Assembly (NCBI GenBank): GCA_963741755.1
Contig: CAVUJG010000020.1
Coordinates: 1 to 64,000, forward strand
DNA: 64,000 nt
Direction of reading: 5' to 3'
DNA from: Sva-07 sp963741755
GTDB lineage: Bacteria > Actinomycetota > Acidimicrobiia > Acidimicrobiales > Ilumatobacteraceae
In this document: one piece after another, positions 8,150 to 16,170 of the stretch
Numbering within the stretch: the first letter of the stretch is position 1
Layout: each line of letters starts with the position of its first letter
Notes under the pieces: model-generated
Told to the model about the DNA's origin: nothing
Database searches by the model: none
The model's input: the letters and a program-made list of their open reading frames with translations, nothing else
Program-made: the position numbers and the translations under genes

Positions 8150-8384
8150 TCAGACCTTGTCGATGACGGCATCGATCACGGCATTGAACAGTCGGCTGAT
8201 GCGTGCGGCACCGCCACCGGCAGTCGCCCAGGCGACCACCATCAGCCCGACGAGGGCCGCGGCCAACAGCACGAGCGCGTACTCGGTCGTCGCCTGTCCG
8301 CGGTCGTCGGTGAGACGCAGTGCGCCCGGCCAGCAGTGCTGTGTGGAGGTGGACGTAGATCAGCAGGGTGACATCGGTGGGCAT
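8150..8384 (-). CDS. Flp/Tad-type pilin (frameshifted near 8320)
   Basis: The start ATG at 8384 has an AGGAG eight bases upstream and encodes MPTDVTLLIYVHLHTALLAG. One base over, the frame continues as LRLTDDRGQATTEYALVLLAAALVG and ends at the stop 8150-8152. G-Q-A-T-T-E-Y-A is the prepilin peptidase site with the conserved Glu+5, followed by one hydrophobic helix and a short tail (RLFNAVIDAVIDKV). About 77 residues is normal for a Flp pilin. It lies between tadC and tadE, as expected for the major pilin of this locus. Confidence 0.75.
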
Positions 8385-8417
8385 GGTGGCTCCTCTTCGT
8401 GTGTCGCAGGACGGTGG

Positions 8418-9170
8418 TCACCAGGCGGTTGCGCCGAGCGACGAGAGTGCGGCGATCACGGCAGGCGCGATCGCGAGGAGGACGAACGACGGCAACGTGC
8501 ACGCCACGAGGGGAAACGACAGGCGGACCGGGAGCTTGCGGGCGTCTGCCTGATCGAGGCGTTGGCGAGCAGCGCGTGTCTCGCTGGTGAGCAGATCGAG
8601 CACCGGTCCGAGGGCGAGGCCGTGGCGATCACTCGTTGCGATCACGTCGGCCAACGCGCCTGCTGGCGCGCCGAGTCGTTCCGGCAGCGCAGCGAGGGCG
8701 TCGGCGAATGTCTGGCCACGTTCGGTGCGCCGGACAACTTCACCGAACGCATCGCCGATCGTTGCGTCGACGAAGCCGGCGAGATCGCGCACCGCTTGGA
8801 ACGGGGTGAGGCCTGCTCGGATGCTCAGCACCAGCAGGTCGATCGCTTCGGGGAGCGACCGTTCGATGTCGGCGCGTCGTCGTCGAGTGGTGCGGATCGG
8901 GCCGAGTCGCCGCACGAACAGCGCTGCAGCGGCCATGGCGCCCACGGCGATGGGACCGGTCACCGCCACCCCGAGCGCTGCACCGAGGGCCCAAGCGCCG
9001 AACGCAATGCGGCGTCGGCGATGCGAGGGACGGGTTGCCGGTAGCACGGGATCTGCGGTGAACGTCCGCTGACTTTTCGTCGCCAGGGGTCGTGCGATCG
9101 CTGCGAGCGCGAGCGTGGCGAGTATCACTGCCAGTGGGCCGACCGTCGCTGAGGTGGACACGGCACCCAT
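8418..9170 (-). CDS. tadC: TadC, type II/IV secretion membrane platform protein
   Basis: This 250-residue protein carries a GspF/T2SSF domain (SLPEAIDLLVLSIRAGLTPFQAVRDLA) with two hydrophobic helices near the N-terminus and one at the C-terminus. It is the inner-membrane platform on which the TadA ATPase acts to assemble pili. The ATG at 9170 overlaps the tadB stop (ATGA), and the pilin gene starts 34 bases after its own stop. The open frame extends much further upstream, but that part only shadows tadB and tadA. Confidence 0.85.
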   Translation of the reverse strand: MGAVSTSATVGPLAVILATLALAAIARPLATKSQRTFTADPVLPATRPSHRRRRIAFGAWALGAALGVAVTGPIAVGAMAAAALFVRRLGPIRTTRRRRADIERSLPEAIDLLVLSIRAGLTPFQAVRDLAGFVDATIGDAFGEVVRRTERGQTFADALAALPERLGAPAGALADVIATSDRHGLALGPVLDLLTSETRAARQRLDQADARKLPVRLSFPLVACTLPSFVLLAIAPAVIAALSSLGATAW

Positions 9171-9844
9171 CACGTCGGGGCTCCGACGATGCGACGCATC
9201 CACCACCACCCAATGGCGTTCAGCGCCAGTCCCGCACCGATGCACGCAGCGCCGATCGGCGAGGTCGCCACGGATCGGACCTCGTCGTCGGCGGCGACGA
9301 GGAGAGCGAGCATCAACAGCGGCACGGCGGTCATCACGTGCGACGAGAGGCGGGCCTGCGCGGCTTGGGTTGCTCGCTCGTCGAGGTCGGCGGCGCGTTG
9401 ACGCAGAAGCATCGCAGTCCGATCGATCGACGCCGCCGACGGTCCGCCGATCCGGCTCGTGGTGGCGATCACGGCGAGGGCAAGCCCGAGATGCGGGCCG
9501 GTGTCGTCGACGCGATCGATGGCAGCATCGATCGGCAGGCCGCGCTCGATCGCCAGGCGAAGTGGTGCGGTGGCCCGCTCGGTCGCGCCGTCGATCGGAA
9601 GCACGGTGACGGCGTCGCGCAGCGTCGACCCCGATCGAACGCGGCGGGCGATGTCGTCGCACCAGGCGGCAACGGCTCGGGGCTGCGGTGGGCGACGTCG
9701 TGCACGGTCCAGCGTCCAGGTCTGGACGACACCGACGAGGCGCCGGGGTGCAGGTCCGGCTCCAGCTGGTCCACGCCATGGGTGCGGGCGCAGGGGCACA
9801 GCCGCCACGAGTGCGGCGAGCGTGACCAGTGCGATGGCGATCAC
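9170..9844 (-). CDS. tadB: TadB, type II/IV secretion membrane platform protein
   Basis: A 224-residue GspF-family protein, shorter than proteobacterial TadB, as is usual for actinobacterial Tad loci. It has an N-terminal helix (IAIALVTLAALVAAVP), a cytosolic helical part (CDDIARRVRSGSTLRDAV, TTSRIGGPSAASIDRTA) and two C-terminal helices. The GTG start at 9844 overlaps the TadA TGA, and its own stop overlaps the tadC ATG. It pairs with TadC in the pilus assembly platform. Confidence 0.83.
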   Translation of the reverse strand: MIAIALVTLAALVAAVPLRPHPWRGPAGAGPAPRRLVGVVQTWTLDRARRRPPQPRAVAAWCDDIARRVRSGSTLRDAVTVLPIDGATERATAPLRLAIERGLPIDAAIDRVDDTGPHLGLALAVIATTSRIGGPSAASIDRTAMLLRQRAADLDERATQAAQARLSSHVMTAVPLLMLALLVAADDEVRSVATSPIGAACIGAGLALNAIGWWWMRRIVGAPT

Positions 9845-11001
9845 GATCCGAACCCGTCGGCCACGTGGGCACTGCGCTGCCGGGTGATCGGCGCTGCGGC
9901 GACGAGGTCACCGTGTGCGTCGAGCATCGCCACCGTTCGAGTCGTGGCCGCACTGTGGTTGTCGGACGTCGGTGTCGGCGGGACGACCTCGGCGATCTCG
10001 ACGATCCGGCGCGAACCGTCGCCACAGCGTTCGACGTGGATCACGGCGTCGATCGATCGGGCGAGTTGGTGACGGATCGCGGCCAGCGGCCAGGTGGGCG
10101 CCGCCTGCAGCACCAGGGACTCGAGACGGAGGAGCGCGTCGGTGGGCCCGTTCGCATGGCACGTGGAGATCGATCCGTCGTGGCCGGTGTTCATCGCCTG
10201 GACCAGCGCGAGCACTTCGTCGCCGCGAACCTCGCCGACCACGATTCGATCCGGACGCAGCCGCAGCGCCGTGCGCACGAGTTGTGCGAGGTCGACGGCA
10301 CCGGGACCATCGACGCTCGGTGGTCGGGCCTCGAGTCGCACGGCATGTGGGTGCTGTAACGGAAGCTCGGCGGTGTCTTCGACGACAACGAGTCGTTGCG
10401 AGGGATCCACCTCGGACACCAGCGCGGCGACGAGCGACGTCTTGCCCGACGACGTTGCGCCCGTGACCACGAGGTTGCAGCGAGCGCGCAGTAACCGGAG
10501 TGCGAGCCCGATGCCGACCTCGCCGGTGAACGAATCGAGCGGGAGGATTCGCCGACGGAATCGCCGGATCGACAGCATGGGCCCGTCGACGGCGACCGGC
10601 GGCAGCACCGCACAGACCCGTGCCCCGTCGGCCAGGCGGGCGTCGACGATGGGCGAGGTGCGGTCGACCCGACGACCGAGCGGAGCGAGTATCCGCTCGA
10701 TCAGGAGGTCGACGCTCTCGGCTCCGAGCGAGCCGACATGGTGCAAGGCGCCGTCGCGGTCGATCCAGATCTCGCGGCCGGCGTTGACCAGGACTTCGTC
10801 GATCCCTTCGTCTCGAACGTACGCATCGAGTTCGCCGAGCCCCCGCAGGTGGGCGACCACCCGGTCGGCGAGCACCTCCCGCTGCTCCAGCGAGCACAGC
10901 GGCGCGAGGCGGCGGACCTCGGCCTCGACCAGTGCCGTCGGATCACCGGGGCGGTCGGCGACGAGCTCGCACACGGCGCGAACGACGTCCTGATCGATCA
11001 C
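9841..11001 (-). CDS. tadA: TadA/CpaF family pilus assembly ATPase
   Basis: This 386-residue VirB11/PulE-type ATPase powers Tad pilus assembly. The N-terminal domain (EGIDEVLVNAGREIWIDRDG) matches CpaF. The ATPase core has Walker A GATSSGKTSL, an acidic VVVEDTAEL box, Walker B DRIVVGEVRGDE and the NTGHDGSISTCHAN segment with the His box. The reading frame remains open to 11649, but the extra part is a shadow of the preceding gene. I start at GTG 11001, which overlaps the TGA of the CpaE-like gene (GTGA). Confidence 0.9.
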   Translation of the reverse strand: MIDQDVVRAVCELVADRPGDPTALVEAEVRRLAPLCSLEQREVLADRVVAHLRGLGELDAYVRDEGIDEVLVNAGREIWIDRDGALHHVGSLGAESVDLLIERILAPLGRRVDRTSPIVDARLADGARVCAVLPPVAVDGPMLSIRRFRRRILPLDSFTGEVGIGLALRLLRARCNLVVTGATSSGKTSLVAALVSEVDPSQRLVVVEDTAELPLQHPHAVRLEARPPSVDGPGAVDLAQLVRTALRLRPDRIVVGEVRGDEVLALVQAMNTGHDGSISTCHANGPTDALLRLESLVLQAAPTWPLAAIRHQLARSIDAVIHVERCGDGSRRIVEIAEVVPPTPTSDNHSAATTRTVAMLDAHGDLVAAAPITRQRSAHVADGFGS

Positions 11002-11663
11002 GCTGCGACCGCACGCAACGCTCGTGTCATCACCCGAGGGAGCCGGGTTGCGAGCAGGCCGGCATCGACGGCGCGTGCCACGCTCGGGTCGACACTCACC
11101 ACCGCTTCGACAGGTGCGCCGATCGCGTGCTCGATGTCGCGAGGACCGAGGCCGCGGCCGGGCTCGTCGACGAGGATCACTCCGGTGGGTCGCACGGCGC
11201 TGCGCACGGCGCGTCGCAACGAGAGATAGCAGGGCCGCGTCACGAGCAGTGATCGGTCGGCGCGCGCTGCGAGGGATTCGGGAGGGACTCGCGTGCCGAC
11301 GTCGACGGTGACGTCGCAGCCCCACTGGTTCGACCAGTCGTGCAGCCAGTCGCCGAGCGTCGCCCACCTCGCATCGTGCTCGGAGACGACGTGTCGCGAA
11401 CGGTCGGCGGCGGCGCTCTGCCACGGCAACAGCCACACGCGTGGGCCGATGTCGACGAGCAGTTCGGCGAGATGGTCGGGTGACGTTTCGCTCTCCAGCC
11501 ATTCGGCCACGCCCGGTCGGTCGGGTTCGGGGAGGCCGAGGACGGCGGGGATCTCGCCGTCGAGATCGACGAGCAGCGACGGACGCTGCGAGCTCAGTGC
11601 GAGCGCTGCTGCGACGACGGTGGTTCCGCTGCCGCCTTTGGCAGCCCAACAGAGTGTGACCAT
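10998..11663 (-). CDS. CpaE/TadZ-like P-loop ATPase of the Tad locus
   Basis: A 221-residue MinD/ParA-type protein with a deviant Walker A (WAAKGGSGTTVVAAALAL) and the switch DLDGEIPAVLGL. Such proteins localise the Tad machine at the cell pole. The ATG at 11663 follows GGGGGAAC, a plausible SD, and lies 115 bases from the divergent PH-domain gene. The KGGSGTT loop keeps the glycines and the first lysine but has threonine in place of the usual Walker lysine (KGGxGKT), so it may bind nucleotide without normal hydrolysis. It is first in the overlapping operon tadZ-A-B-C-pilin-tadE. Confidence 0.8.
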   Translation of the reverse strand: MVTLCWAAKGGSGTTVVAAALALSSQRPSLLVDLDGEIPAVLGLPEPDRPGVAEWLESETSPDHLAELLVDIGPRVWLLPWQSAAADRSRHVVSEHDARWATLGDWLHDWSNQWGCDVTVDVGTRVPPESLAARADRSLLVTRPCYLSLRRAVRSAVRPTGVILVDEPGRGLGPRDIEHAIGAPVEAVVSVDPSVARAVDAGLLATRLPRVMTRALRAVAA

Positions 11664-11778
11664 GACGTTCCCCCGATCAGCGGGCGGATGCATGGGGAGA
11701 GTCGGTGAGGTGACGGTACCGACGGTCGTAGTGCTCCGCAACTCGTCGATGCATCGTGTGCGGGTTGAATGGAGAGAG

Positions 11779-12348
11779 ATGGACCTGCCCTTCTCGAACG
11801 ATCCGATCCCGGTCGACCACCTCCCTCGGCTTTCCGACGACGCGTTCGTGTCGGTCGACCGTCGGTACGTCTGGGGCTCGCTCGCCGGTGTGGTCGTGAC
11901 GGCCCTTGTCGTGGTGGTCGTCATCGGGTTGATCGTGCGGCGCACCGATTCGCTCGTCGCGCCGGTCGCTGTCGGTGTCGGGATCGTCGCCGTGCTCGTC
12001 GCCATCGGTGTCGTCCTCGTGGTCGAATCGCGCCGGCTGGCGTACCAGCTGCGCGAACGCGATCTGTCGCTGCGAAGCGGAGCGTTCCGGCACCGTGTCG
12101 AGACGATTCCGTTCTCGAGAGTCCAACACGTCAGCGTGGGCCGTGGGTTGGTGGAGCGATCGCTCGGACTGGCGACGCTGCAGGTGAGTTCGGCCGGCCC
12201 CGACCTCTCGGTGCCGGGGCTGTCGCCGGCAGACGCCGAGCGGATCAAGGCGGTGATCGCCGATCGTGCAGCCATCGAGTCCGAGATCGATGACGGGCCG
12301 GATGGCGACGACGACTTGCCGTTGCCGTCGCCGTGGCCCGCGCCGTGA
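11779..12348 (+). CDS. PH-domain (bPH2) membrane protein, YdbS-like
   Basis: This 189-residue protein has two hydrophobic helices (residues about 33-75) followed by a bacterial PH domain (AYQLRERDLSLRSGAFRHRVETIPFSRVQHV), the hallmark of YdbS-like proteins. The YdbS/YdbT pair is linked to antimicrobial peptide resistance in Bacillus, but the biochemical role is unclear. ATG 11779 follows GGAGAG. Its TGA overlaps a GTG at 12345 that opens the partner gene. Confidence 0.8.
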   Translation: MDLPFSNDPIPVDHLPRLSDDAFVSVDRRYVWGSLAGVVVTALVVVVVIGLIVRRTDSLVAPVAVGVGIVAVLVAIGVVLVVESRRLAYQLRERDLSLRSGAFRHRVETIPFSRVQHVSVGRGLVERSLGLATLQVSSAGPDLSVPGLSPADAERIKAVIADRAAIESEIDDGPDGDDDLPLPSPWPAP

Positions 12349-13783
12349 TCGATCTCACCGAGCCACAGCGTCAGTCGCCGTTCGCCATCGTGATGCTCGG
12401 CGTGCGCCTCGTTCGGTCGCTCGGCATCGTGCAGCTCGTCGTGGCGATCGCCGTCATCGTCCGATGGGCGGCCGACGGGCGGCTGCTCGTCGCCATCGTC
12501 GTCGCCGGTGCGCTGTTCCTGACGCTGTCAGCGCTGTCGTGGTGGCGCTACACCTTCCGCTTCGTCGACGATGAGCTGGTGGTCACCAGCGGCGTGTTGC
12601 GCGCCGACCGCTTGACGGTGCCGATCGATCGGATCCAGAGCATCGCCGTCGAGCAGGAGTTGCTGCATCGCGTGACCGGTCTCGTCAAGGTCGTCATCGA
12701 CACGGCCGGTTCGTCGCAGGCCGAGTTCACCATCGACGCCGTCGCTCGGCCCGTGGCGGACGAGCTGCGCCGTCGAGTTGGCGCCGGTGGCTCCGTGGTG
12801 ACGGCCGATCGGGTCGTCGGCGTCGATAGCAACACGACGCCGAAGGCATCGTGTTCCAGCACGACGCCACGCGGCTCGTCGTGGCGGCGCTGACGATGTC
12901 GCCGTGGGCCGGGCTGGCCGTGCTCGTGCCGTTACTCGCAGTGTCACAGGAGCTGTTGGAACCGATCGGCGATCGTCTCTCCGATGCCGCGCCTGACGTG
13001 AGTGCCGACTCGCTCGCTTGGTGGTCGGTACCTCCCATCGTCGTCGCCGCGCTGGTGTTCGTGGTGGCGTTGAACCTGGGCCGCGTCCTCCTCACCGATT
13101 GGCAACTGGCGCTGCGCACCGACCAGACGACGCTGCGTCGCACCTCGGGTCTGTTGTCGCGGACGAGCACCTCGACCACCCGGAACCGGGTGCAGGTGAT
13201 GACCTGTCGCCAGAACCCGCTCCAGCGCCGTGTCGGGCTTCGCGATGTCGACCTGTCGAACGCCGGTACCGGAGATCTCCGATTCGTAGGGTGCCGAGAC
13301 GATGACGTCGAAGCGGTTGCCGTGCTGGCCGGGCTGACCCCGCTGGCCGCCCTCGCACCGGATCGTCGTGTTCATCCGGCGCTGATCTGGCTTCGCGTGC
13401 GGAACACGTCGATCGTCGCCGCGGTGGCTGTCGCCGTGGCATGGCAGTTCATCGGGTGGTGGTCGATGGCGGCGTTAGTGGTGATTGCACTGGTGTGGTG
13501 GGCCACAGACCGTCACGTCCGCACCCACCGATGGTCGCTCGGGCCGGAAGTGGTGATCTCGAGCCACGTGTTCGTCGCGACCACCGAGCAGTTGCTGATT
13601 CGCAAGACCAACTCCGTTCGCGTGACCCAGACGATGTTCGAACGCCGCCGCGCACTCGGGCGCCTGCACGTGGCCACCGCCGCCGGCACGGTCACGATCG
13701 GCATGATCCCGATCGACGAGGCCAACGCGGTCCGCGACGTGATCCTGTACGGCGTCGAGACCGACCGTCGCTCCTGGATGTGA
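12345..13783 (+). CDS. PH-domain membrane protein, YdbT-like (frameshift near 12840)
   Basis: The protein of about 480 residues contains alternating hydrophobic helix pairs and several bPH2 domains: WWRYTFRFVDDELVVTSGVL, LALRTDQTTLRRTSGLL and a third near SLGPEVVISSHVFV. This matches YdbT. The frame breaks between about 12780 and 12845. One base over, it continues as EGIVFQHDATRLVVAALT, so both halves form a single gene. GTG 12345 overlaps the previous stop (a GTG at 12333 is an alternative). It ends 43 bases before the selC tRNA. Confidence 0.78.
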
Positions 13784-13826
13784 GCTCGTCTCGTACCGGC
13801 TGCGGCCGACCGGTAGTGTCACCTTC

Positions 13827-13922
13827 GGAGGTGTCCGAGTACCTGGTGGGCTCCGCCGCCTTCAAAGCGGTTGGGATGGGCGATCCCCATCCGGCGGGTT
13901 CGATTCCCGTCCACCTCCGCCA
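13827..13922 (+). tRNA. selC: tRNA-Sec, anticodon TCA
   Basis: The 96-nt gene folds as a selenocysteine tRNA. The acceptor stem is GGAGGTG/CACCTCC; an eighth acceptor position is T opposite C. The anticodon stem CCGC/GCGG carries loop CTTCAAA with anticodon TCA at 13862-13864. A long variable arm (GGATGGG with CCCATCC) and the T arm GCGGG-TTCGATT-CCCGT follow, and CCA is encoded. The long variable arm, long acceptor stem and UGA-reading anticodon are the features of SelC. The organism should therefore make selenoproteins, although selA, selB, selD and a selenoprotein gene are not in this window. Its 3' end is an integration site (see 13902-18127). Confidence 0.92.
13902..13921 (+). repeat. 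attL core (3' end of selC)
   Basis: GATTCCCGTCCACCTCCGCC is identical to 18108-18127. It spans the T-loop end, the T and acceptor 3' strands and part of CCA of the tRNA gene. Confidence 0.8.
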
Positions 13923-13939
13923 ATGGATCCACGGGCGTC

Positions 13940-14494
13940 CACCGCGCACTGCAGAAATCGCGCAGCGGTGAGTTCGCGGCGCGTCGCCGCCTGGAACACG
14001 GCACCACCGGTACGGGCCGCGTCGTAGATCGCCCGGCCGTCCAGCGACGTCCGATCCGATACGCAGCGCCGACGAATCCACGCGCCACCATCCGACGTGT
14101 CCCCCATGCTGCACCCCGTGTCGCGGTGGTTCGTTCCCCGCCGCACGAAGCACGCCTCACGCTCCAACCAGCCCAACGTCTCGGCGAGTGCTGCCTCGCA
14201 GGCGGTGACGATCAGACGCTGCACCCGGCGGTCGGCGAGCGCTTGGGCGACCGACACCGACTTCGGTACCGAGAACGCCAAATCGAAGCCCGGCACACGT
14301 CGAGGATGCGCACGCGGCGTCGTCCCGTTCGGCGTCAACCCGGTCCCCGGCGCGAGCCCCGCGAGAACCGCACGAGCATCGGTCGGCTCCACCTCGCCGA
14401 CAGCCCGAACGACTCGACCCGCTGCCGACCCACACACCCGGCGATTCCCCAGCGCCCGTGCGGTACTCGTCGAGCCCGTTCGCCACCGCGACAA
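13940..14494 (-). pseudogene. Fragment of a MobF (TrwC/TraA) conjugative relaxase
   Basis: The frame contains VPGFDLAFSVPKSVSVAQAL and a following EAALAETLGWLEREACFVRRGTNHR segment. Together these match the middle of TrwC/TraA relaxase domains. The N-terminal catalytic tyrosines are absent. After RRGTNHR, where intact relaxases carry the His triad (QLHTH), the sequence becomes unrelated and runs into the tRNA end. The piece is therefore a truncated remnant rather than a working nickase. It indicates that the island derives from a conjugative or mobilisable element. Confidence 0.7.
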
Positions 14495-14696
14495 GTAGAC
14501 GCCTCGGCGCCTACCCGGAGCTGCCTGATCTGCTTCATCATGGACACAGCCAGGGGCACACCGACATCTGTGATGCCATCCGGCCCGATTTCTTCAGTTG
14601 GGACATATGCACCCATGGGTGCCCGTAATGTCATGTCTGAGACGAACTGCCGCATTGGCGAACTGGTCGAGTTCTCACGAAGGTTTCCGAGCGGGT

Positions 14697-14713
14697 GTAG
14701 CACATCGTGCTAC
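14697..14713. promoter_or_regulatory. Palindromic operator of the antitoxin-toxin operon
   Basis: GTAGCAC-ATC-GTGCTAC is a perfect 7-bp inverted repeat ending ten bases before the antitoxin ATG at 14723. It overlaps a plausible -10 (TACGAT). Phd/YefM antitoxins repress their own promoter by binding such palindromes. Confidence 0.6.
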
Positions 14714-14722
14714 GATGTCGGG

Positions 14723-14977
14723 ATGAGTCAGGTCGTGACCCAACGAGAACTGCGGAACGGCAGCGGAGAGATCATGCGTCGCCTCGACGAAGGCGAGTCC
14801 TTCGTCGTCACCCGCAACGGCGTCCCCGTCGGCGAACTCACCCCGCTGCGGCGTCTTCGCTTCGTGCCTGCGCAATCCATCGCACAGCTCTTCCAGGCAG
14901 CTCCGCCCATCGACGCCGAACAGTTCCGACGAGATCTCGACGCCGTCGCCGATCAAAGCATCGAACCGCGTGCCTGA
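14723..14977 (+). CDS. Type II antitoxin, Phd/YefM family
   Basis: This 84-residue protein begins MSQVVTQRELRNGSGEIMRRLDEGESFVVTRNG, the Phd/YefM DNA-binding fold. The rest (IAQLFQAAPPIDAEQFRRDLD) is a toxin-wrapping tail. It should bind the palindrome at 14697-14713 and neutralise the PIN toxin encoded next. Its stop is 21 bases before the toxin GTG in the same frame. The ATG at 14723 is chosen because the operator sits immediately before it; the longer open frame upstream has no homology. Confidence 0.85.
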   Translation: MSQVVTQRELRNGSGEIMRRLDEGESFVVTRNGVPVGELTPLRRLRFVPAQSIAQLFQAAPPIDAEQFRRDLDAVADQSIEPRA

Positions 14978-14998
14978 CCAACGCGTGTCGCACGCGGC

Positions 14999-15383
14999 GT
15001 GCTCGACACATCCGTCGTGATCGACCTCGACAGCATCGATGTGAGCGTGCTCCCATCTCGAGGTCGCCGTAACGGCGATCACGATGGCCGAACTCGCGGC
15101 AGGCCCCCACGCTGCCAAGGATTCAGCGGAGCGAGCACGTCGACAAGATCGTTTACAGCGGACCGAGGCAGCCTTCTCCCCGTTGCCGTTCGACGCTGAT
15201 GCGGCTCGGGCGTACGGGCGCATTTATGCGGCTGTCGCGGCAGCGGGTCGCAAGGCACGAGGCGCACGTGCGGTCGACTTGATGATCGCCGCAATCGCCT
15301 GCTCGGTCGAGCTTCCGCTGTACACGAGGAACCCCGACGACTTCGCGTCACTGGACGGGTTGGTCGACATCGTGGCCGTCTGA
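14999..15383 (+). CDS. VapC-like PIN-domain toxin (frameshift near 15053)
   Basis: GTG 14999 encodes VLDTSVVIDLDSIDVSVLP, with the first PIN aspartate at residue 3. The frame then breaks at about 15052-15056 in a CCC run. One base over, it continues VAVTAITMAELAAGPHAAKD, with the conserved TxxxAEL glutamate, and then AVDLMIAAIACSVELPLYTRNPDDF, with the third and fourth acidic positions. With one base restored the protein has about 128 residues, the usual VapC size. It is predicted to be a magnesium-dependent ribonuclease held inactive by the Phd-type antitoxin. A Phd-type antitoxin with a PIN toxin is a known mixed pairing. Confidence 0.8.
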
Positions 15384-15556
15384 CTTCGTGCTCCTGTGCG
15401 ATCTGCGGTCGGACTCGTCAACCAGGTTGGAATGGCTTGTCTCCGATCGGCGAGAAGTTCGAGATTGAGCGGCGGGTCGGCAGAGCGGGACGCGGGCGTT
15501 CGAGATTTCTCTGGGTTGCTGTCGCGATCTGGCGGGTTCCGTGGGTCTGAAGGTAG

Positions 15557-16040
15557 ATGGGTGTGAGTGCTTCGCTGAGACCAACGCTGAGCGAGTTCGC
15601 TCGCTTCGTCGACGACGTCGAACCGGCTGTTACAGGCGTTGGTCGCGGTCTACGGGCCGGTGGATGGTCGCGGAGCGACGGTCGATGCGTTGAGTTGGGC
15701 TTGGGAGCACTGGGACCGCCTGCAAGAAGTCGAGAACAAGCCGGCCTACCTGTTCCGGGTGGGTCAGTCGGCGACTCGTCGCTACTCGACTCGTCCATTT
15801 CCTACGCGATTGAGGGTTGAGGGTCTGGTCGAGGATCGCGAGATCGAACCGGGGTTGCTCCCGGCCTTGGAACGATTGTCGGATCAGCAACGAACGGTAG
15901 TGGTACTCGTGCACGCGTTTGGTTGGCGGCAAACCGAGGTGGCCGAGTGGTTGGAGATTTCAGTGTCGACCGCACGTGAGCACCTCGCTCGCGGCCTTCG
16001 GCGTCTTCGAGATGATTTGGAGGCAGACGATGTCAGTTGA
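15557..16040 (+). CDS. ECF-type RNA polymerase sigma factor (frameshift near 15625)
   Basis: The N-terminal MGVSASLRPTLSEFARFVDDVE joins, after a one-base shift near 15620-15628, to LLQALVAVYGPVDGRGATVDALSWAWEHW. The latter resembles sigma region 2 with a weakened core-binding motif. Region 4 is clear: LERLSDQQRTVVVLVHAFGWRQTEVAEWLEISVSTAREHLARGLRRLRDDL. About 160 residues fits ECF factors. It lies on the selC island, 130 bases before a membrane-anchored SGNH-fold protein that may control it. No separate zinc-type anti-sigma factor is seen. Confidence 0.8.
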
Positions 16041-16170
16041 CTCCGAAGCCGCACTGGGCAAGTGAGCGCGAGATGGAATTCATCGATTCCACACTGGGTC
16101 ACCGGACCCGCTGAACGAGCTCGCCGCCAGCGCACCCGAACCGGCACAGCAGCCCGATGAGGACGAGGCG

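Noticed and set aside
7509..8384. A 291-codon minus-strand frame across the pilin and tadE region
   Set aside because: Only its first 20 codons (MPTDVTLLIYVHLH) belong to a real gene. The rest is an out-of-frame reading of tadE and the STAS gene.
14157..14486. A separate minus-strand open frame overlapping the relaxase fragment
   Set aside because: It has no similarity of its own and lies opposite or out of frame to the segment with the MobF motif.
16063..16065. In-frame TGA between ATG 16030 and the SGNH-fold protein as a possible selenocysteine codon, because selC is nearby
   Set aside because: The position is in a non-redox linker, there is no visible SECIS-like hairpin just downstream, and no cysteine homologue is known. 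A start at 16171 or an indel is simpler.
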